DNA of 59,338 nucleotides from an uncultured Clostridia bacterium (GTDB lineage Bacteria > Bacillota > Clostridia > Oscillospirales > Ruminococcaceae), in contig CANQLR010000014.1 in the NCBI GenBank assembly GCA_947624745.1, positions 1 to 59,338 of the forward strand, in the 5' to 3' direction. The position numbers and the translations under genes are program-made. Below the pieces are notes generated by a model that did no database searches, was not told the origin of the DNA, and saw only the letters and a program-made list of their open reading frames with translations. Positions 57,985-59,338 of the stretch are shown here, piece by piece (the first letter of the stretch is position 1; every line of letters begins with the position of its first letter).

Positions 57985-58158
57985 TTGAGCAGACGAAAAA
58001 AATTGGTCAACAACACTGCCATACCGCAGCACAAAATTGAGGCGATTGCTCGATGCCTGTTACCCGACATCATCGCATTTTACGAAAGCGAAGAGGGTCA
58101 GCGCGAGTTTTCCGAGTGGAAGCGGCAGCAGGAAGAAAACAAGATGCAGAAAAATTGA
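57985..58158 (+). CDS. Small element-associated protein
   Basis: This 57-residue protein starts at a TTG (57985) behind GGAGG; an in-frame TTG at 57973 is closer to nothing. It reads (M)SRRKKLVNNTAIPQHKIE and AIARCLLPDIIAFYESEEGQ, ending EWKRQQEENKMQKN. Short basic-acidic proteins like this often accompany recombinase genes in Clostridia. No domain is recognised. A strong terminator follows. Confidence 0.65.
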   Translation: MSRRKKLVNNTAIPQHKIEAIARCLLPDIIAFYESEEGQREFSEWKRQQEENKMQKN

Positions 58159-58167
58159 ATAAAAAGT

Positions 58168-58198
58168 ACAGGCGTACCGAGCGGTGCGCCTGTTTTTT
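58168..58198 (+). terminator. Terminator after the small element genes
   Basis: ACAGGCGTACC and GGTGCGCCTGT pair (one mismatch-like G-T) around GAGC, followed by TTTTTT. Confidence 0.8.
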
Positions 58199-58199
58199 G

Positions 58200-58345
58200 T
58201 TATTTCTTTTTTCTTGACCCTCGCGGTTTTGAAGTCGGAAGAATTTTCTTTCCGTTCCTGAAGTGGGTTGCTTCATACCTGTCGAAGAAAAGCAATAATC
58301 CGAACGTGTCGCCGATTGGGAACAGGTTCGGATTATATTTGGGGT
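58200..58345 (-). pseudogene. C-terminal gene fragment, 5' end replaced by a repeat
   Basis: The minus frame ends KYNPNLFPIGDTFGLLLFFD, RYEATHFRNGKKILPTSKPR, GSRKKK. It is protein-like and basic at the end but begins abruptly at the GGGGTCCCC repeat near 58340, with no start codon of its own. I cannot name the parent protein. Confidence 0.45.
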
Positions 58346-58405
58346 CCCCGCAAATGCTCGCATTTGTGGGGAAAAGCCGGAGCGACGGAGTGAATGAGCA
58401 GCGGC
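58340..58405 (+). repeat. Relative of the 49961-50112 insertion element
   Basis: GGGGTCCCCGCAAATGCTCG, then CATTTGTGGGGAAAAGCCGG, then AGCGACGGAGTGAATGAGC. The palindrome and the trailing GGAGC..CGGA..GA.TGAGC text match the insert at 49961-50112 on the other strand. Confidence 0.6.
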
Positions 58406-58591
58406 TATTACAGTTGTTAAAATGCCGCCGCGAACGATACGTAGTCCGCGACGGCGTGGTGCGTGGTAACAAAATCAAAAGCACTAAAGGCTTTTGATTT
58501 GGCGGTTTCTCGTTTCCTTTCGCGTTTTAACAGCTTTGAGTATCAAAGCGCTTTCCCAAAGTTTTGAGGAAACCGCATATTGCCCTTCCGA

Positions 58592-58628
58592 AAACGCACC
58601 AACACCCCACCGGGGTGTTGGTGCGTTT
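58592..58628. terminator. Perfect 17-bp hairpin
   Basis: AAACGCACCAACACCCC and GGGGTGTTGGTGCGTTT pair with a 3-nt loop. It has A and T ends and could terminate transcription from either side. The surrounding 58430-58720 has no gene. Confidence 0.65.
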
Positions 58629-58723
58629 GGCTAACTACGCTAATTTGATACAATGCAATTCATTTTGATATTGTAGTTCGCACACATGGTTTATTCCTTA
58701 TTCAGTTTTCAAGAAAATTTGTA

Positions 58724-59224
58724 TCATTTCATATAACTTACTCGTTTCAAAAGCTCTTCATTTGGCAGGCGCACTTCATTTCCATTGTGTTTTATCAGGT
58801 CACAAATGCAATGATCTAATTCGTCTTGAGTTATATACTTTCCTTCAATCAGCCTGTCTAAGATACCTATCGTTCCGATAACATTAACCCCTTCTACAAC
58901 GGCAGCCGCTCTAAGAGCGCGGTCGCCGGTAAGCAGCTCAATTTTTCTGACCTTGGCAATGGCCAATGCTATGCAGTCGTATCTTGAAAGTTTCAAAAAT
59001 TTAGCGTTAAACTCTTCGGCAAGCAAAAATTCTTCATCAGAAAGACTTGTTTTTATAAGCCCTAATTCAACAAGCCTCACACCTACGCTTGGAGGATTAA
59101 GGAATTCATCATCGATGGCATCTTCGTCCATTAAATATGTATACGGGAGTTTGAATGGCCAGTCAAGACGATTTATGGTTAGAAAGTCTATCCAGACATT
59201 TGTGTCACTACTGATATATTTCAT
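58724..59224 (-). CDS. PIN-domain nuclease-like protein
   Basis: This is a 166-residue protein; the ATG at 59224 follows GGGGAGTAATGG. PIN-fold acidic residues are visible: ISSDTNVWIDFLTINR (first Asp), SRYDCIALAIAKVRKIEL (second) and LLTGDRALRAAAVVEGVNVI (third). The C-terminal part (LDRLIEGKYITQDELDHCIC) is longer than in minimal VapC toxins. It follows a gene whose end resembles an ImmA/IrrE-type or XRE protein with a 4-bp gap, an arrangement seen in toxin-antitoxin or regulatory pairs. RNase activity is inferred from the family. Confidence 0.8.
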   Translation of the reverse strand: MKYISSDTNVWIDFLTINRLDWPFKLPYTYLMDEDAIDDEFLNPPSVGVRLVELGLIKTSLSDEEFLLAEEFNAKFLKLSRYDCIALAIAKVRKIELLTGDRALRAAAVVEGVNVIGTIGILDRLIEGKYITQDELDHCICDLIKHNGNEVRLPNEELLKRVSYMK

Positions 59225-59228
59225 TCCA

Positions 59229-59338
59229 TTACTCCCCGGTCGCAAAACACTGTTCTGCAACGTAAGTATAAGGCATTTTCAACAGCTCTGCGCCTTTCTG
59301 AACAGATATTTCATTTTCACTTATGGCCCGGAACACAA
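59229..59338 (-). CDS. C-terminal end of a probable ImmA/IrrE- or XRE-type partner
   Basis: This partial gene enters from the right edge and ends 4 bp before the PIN gene. The visible end reads VFRAISENEISVQKGAELLK, then MPYTYVAEQCFATGE. Tails of the form FRA-I-S-E-x-E-I-S-x-x-K-A-A-E-L-L are common in ImmA/IrrE-type metalloproteases that are paired with regulators or toxins. Only about 35 residues are seen, so the family call is tentative. Confidence 0.5.
   Translation of the reverse strand, partial: VFRAISENEISVQKGAELLKMPYTYVAEQCFATGE

Noticed and set aside
1-59338. tRNA or rRNA genes
   Set aside because: I found no cloverleaf with a TTCGAAT-type arm and CCA-side pairing in the gaps, and no rRNA core sequences; rnpB is the only well-supported structural RNA.

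Overview
The window is a GC-rich stretch of a Gram-positive, anaerobic Clostridia-type chromosome, probably an Oscillospirales or Ruminococcaceae-like gut or rumen fibre degrader. This is inferred from canonical TTGACA/TATAAT promoters with 17-bp spacers, AGGAGG ribosome sites, TTG and GTG starts, many lipoproteins and a PNTG-type sorting signal. It also rests on a Na+-pumping oxaloacetate decarboxylase, xylan and glucuronate catabolism, and dispersed 'GGGGCTTCGCCCC' hairpin repeats. No taxonomic marker beyond rnpB and argS is present, so the assignment is an inference.

Layout. Positions 1-6.9 kb hold the 5' end of a fucose-isomerase-like gene (minus), an ECF sigma factor with a DUF4367 partner, a lipoprotein with an internal 300-bp duplication, a decayed IS200-type element, an ABC-class predicted ATPase (minus) and an XRE regulator. 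Positions 7-10.2 kb are one 1046-residue protein: an ECF sigma factor fused to a large uncharacterised C-terminal region. Positions 10.2-11.65 kb have no gene; two inverted copies of a 220-240 bp repeat bracket a nested inverted-repeat element. Positions 11.65-14.5 kb are an XRE/TPR regulator and an ABC exporter in one minus operon. Positions 14.5-16.0 kb hold two orphan ORFs and then two tandem loci that look like type I toxin-antitoxin modules: 24-25 residue hydrophobic peptides facing short terminated RNAs.

Positions 16.1-18.4 kb are argS and a GNAT gene. Positions 18.6-25.5 kb are a compact, intact phage packaging and head cassette (TerS, TerL, portal, protease, capsid, connector, tail-type proteins). 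It has no integrase, repressor, tape measure or lysis gene. A Crp/Fnr-controlled SsuABC-like importer runs convergently (25.5-28.5 kb). Then come an M29 aminopeptidase, a parvulin lipoprotein, a class-A beta-lactamase-like lipoprotein, the RNase P RNA and a small lipoprotein (28.9-33.5 kb). Positions 33.7-37.3 kb form the oadG-BCCP-oadB-oadA operon.

Positions 37.4-47.1 kb make metabolic sense together. GH43 and a secreted, membrane-anchored GH30 cut xylan or glucuronoxylan. UxuB and UxuA convert fructuronate through mannonate to KDG. KdgK and Eda convert KDG to pyruvate and glyceraldehyde-3-phosphate, and pyruvate metabolism meets the oxaloacetate pump. Uronate isomerase and alpha-glucuronidase are not in the window. 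Positions 47.4-55.5 kb are a second carbohydrate region: a sortase-type surface protein, an AraC regulator, a sugar-binding lipoprotein gene broken by a small palindromic insertion, GH5, GH2 and a heparinase II/III-like lyase. Positions 55.5-58.7 kb are a scrapyard of mobile-element pieces (truncated serine recombinase, XRE fragment, HsdS fragment, two small element-type genes). The window ends in a PIN-domain protein preceded by the tail of a probable ImmA/IrrE-type or XRE partner.

The most notable observations are the tandem type I TA-like loci, the 152-bp insertion at the lipobox cysteine whose removal restores the frame, the structured repeat families and the minimal phage cassette.
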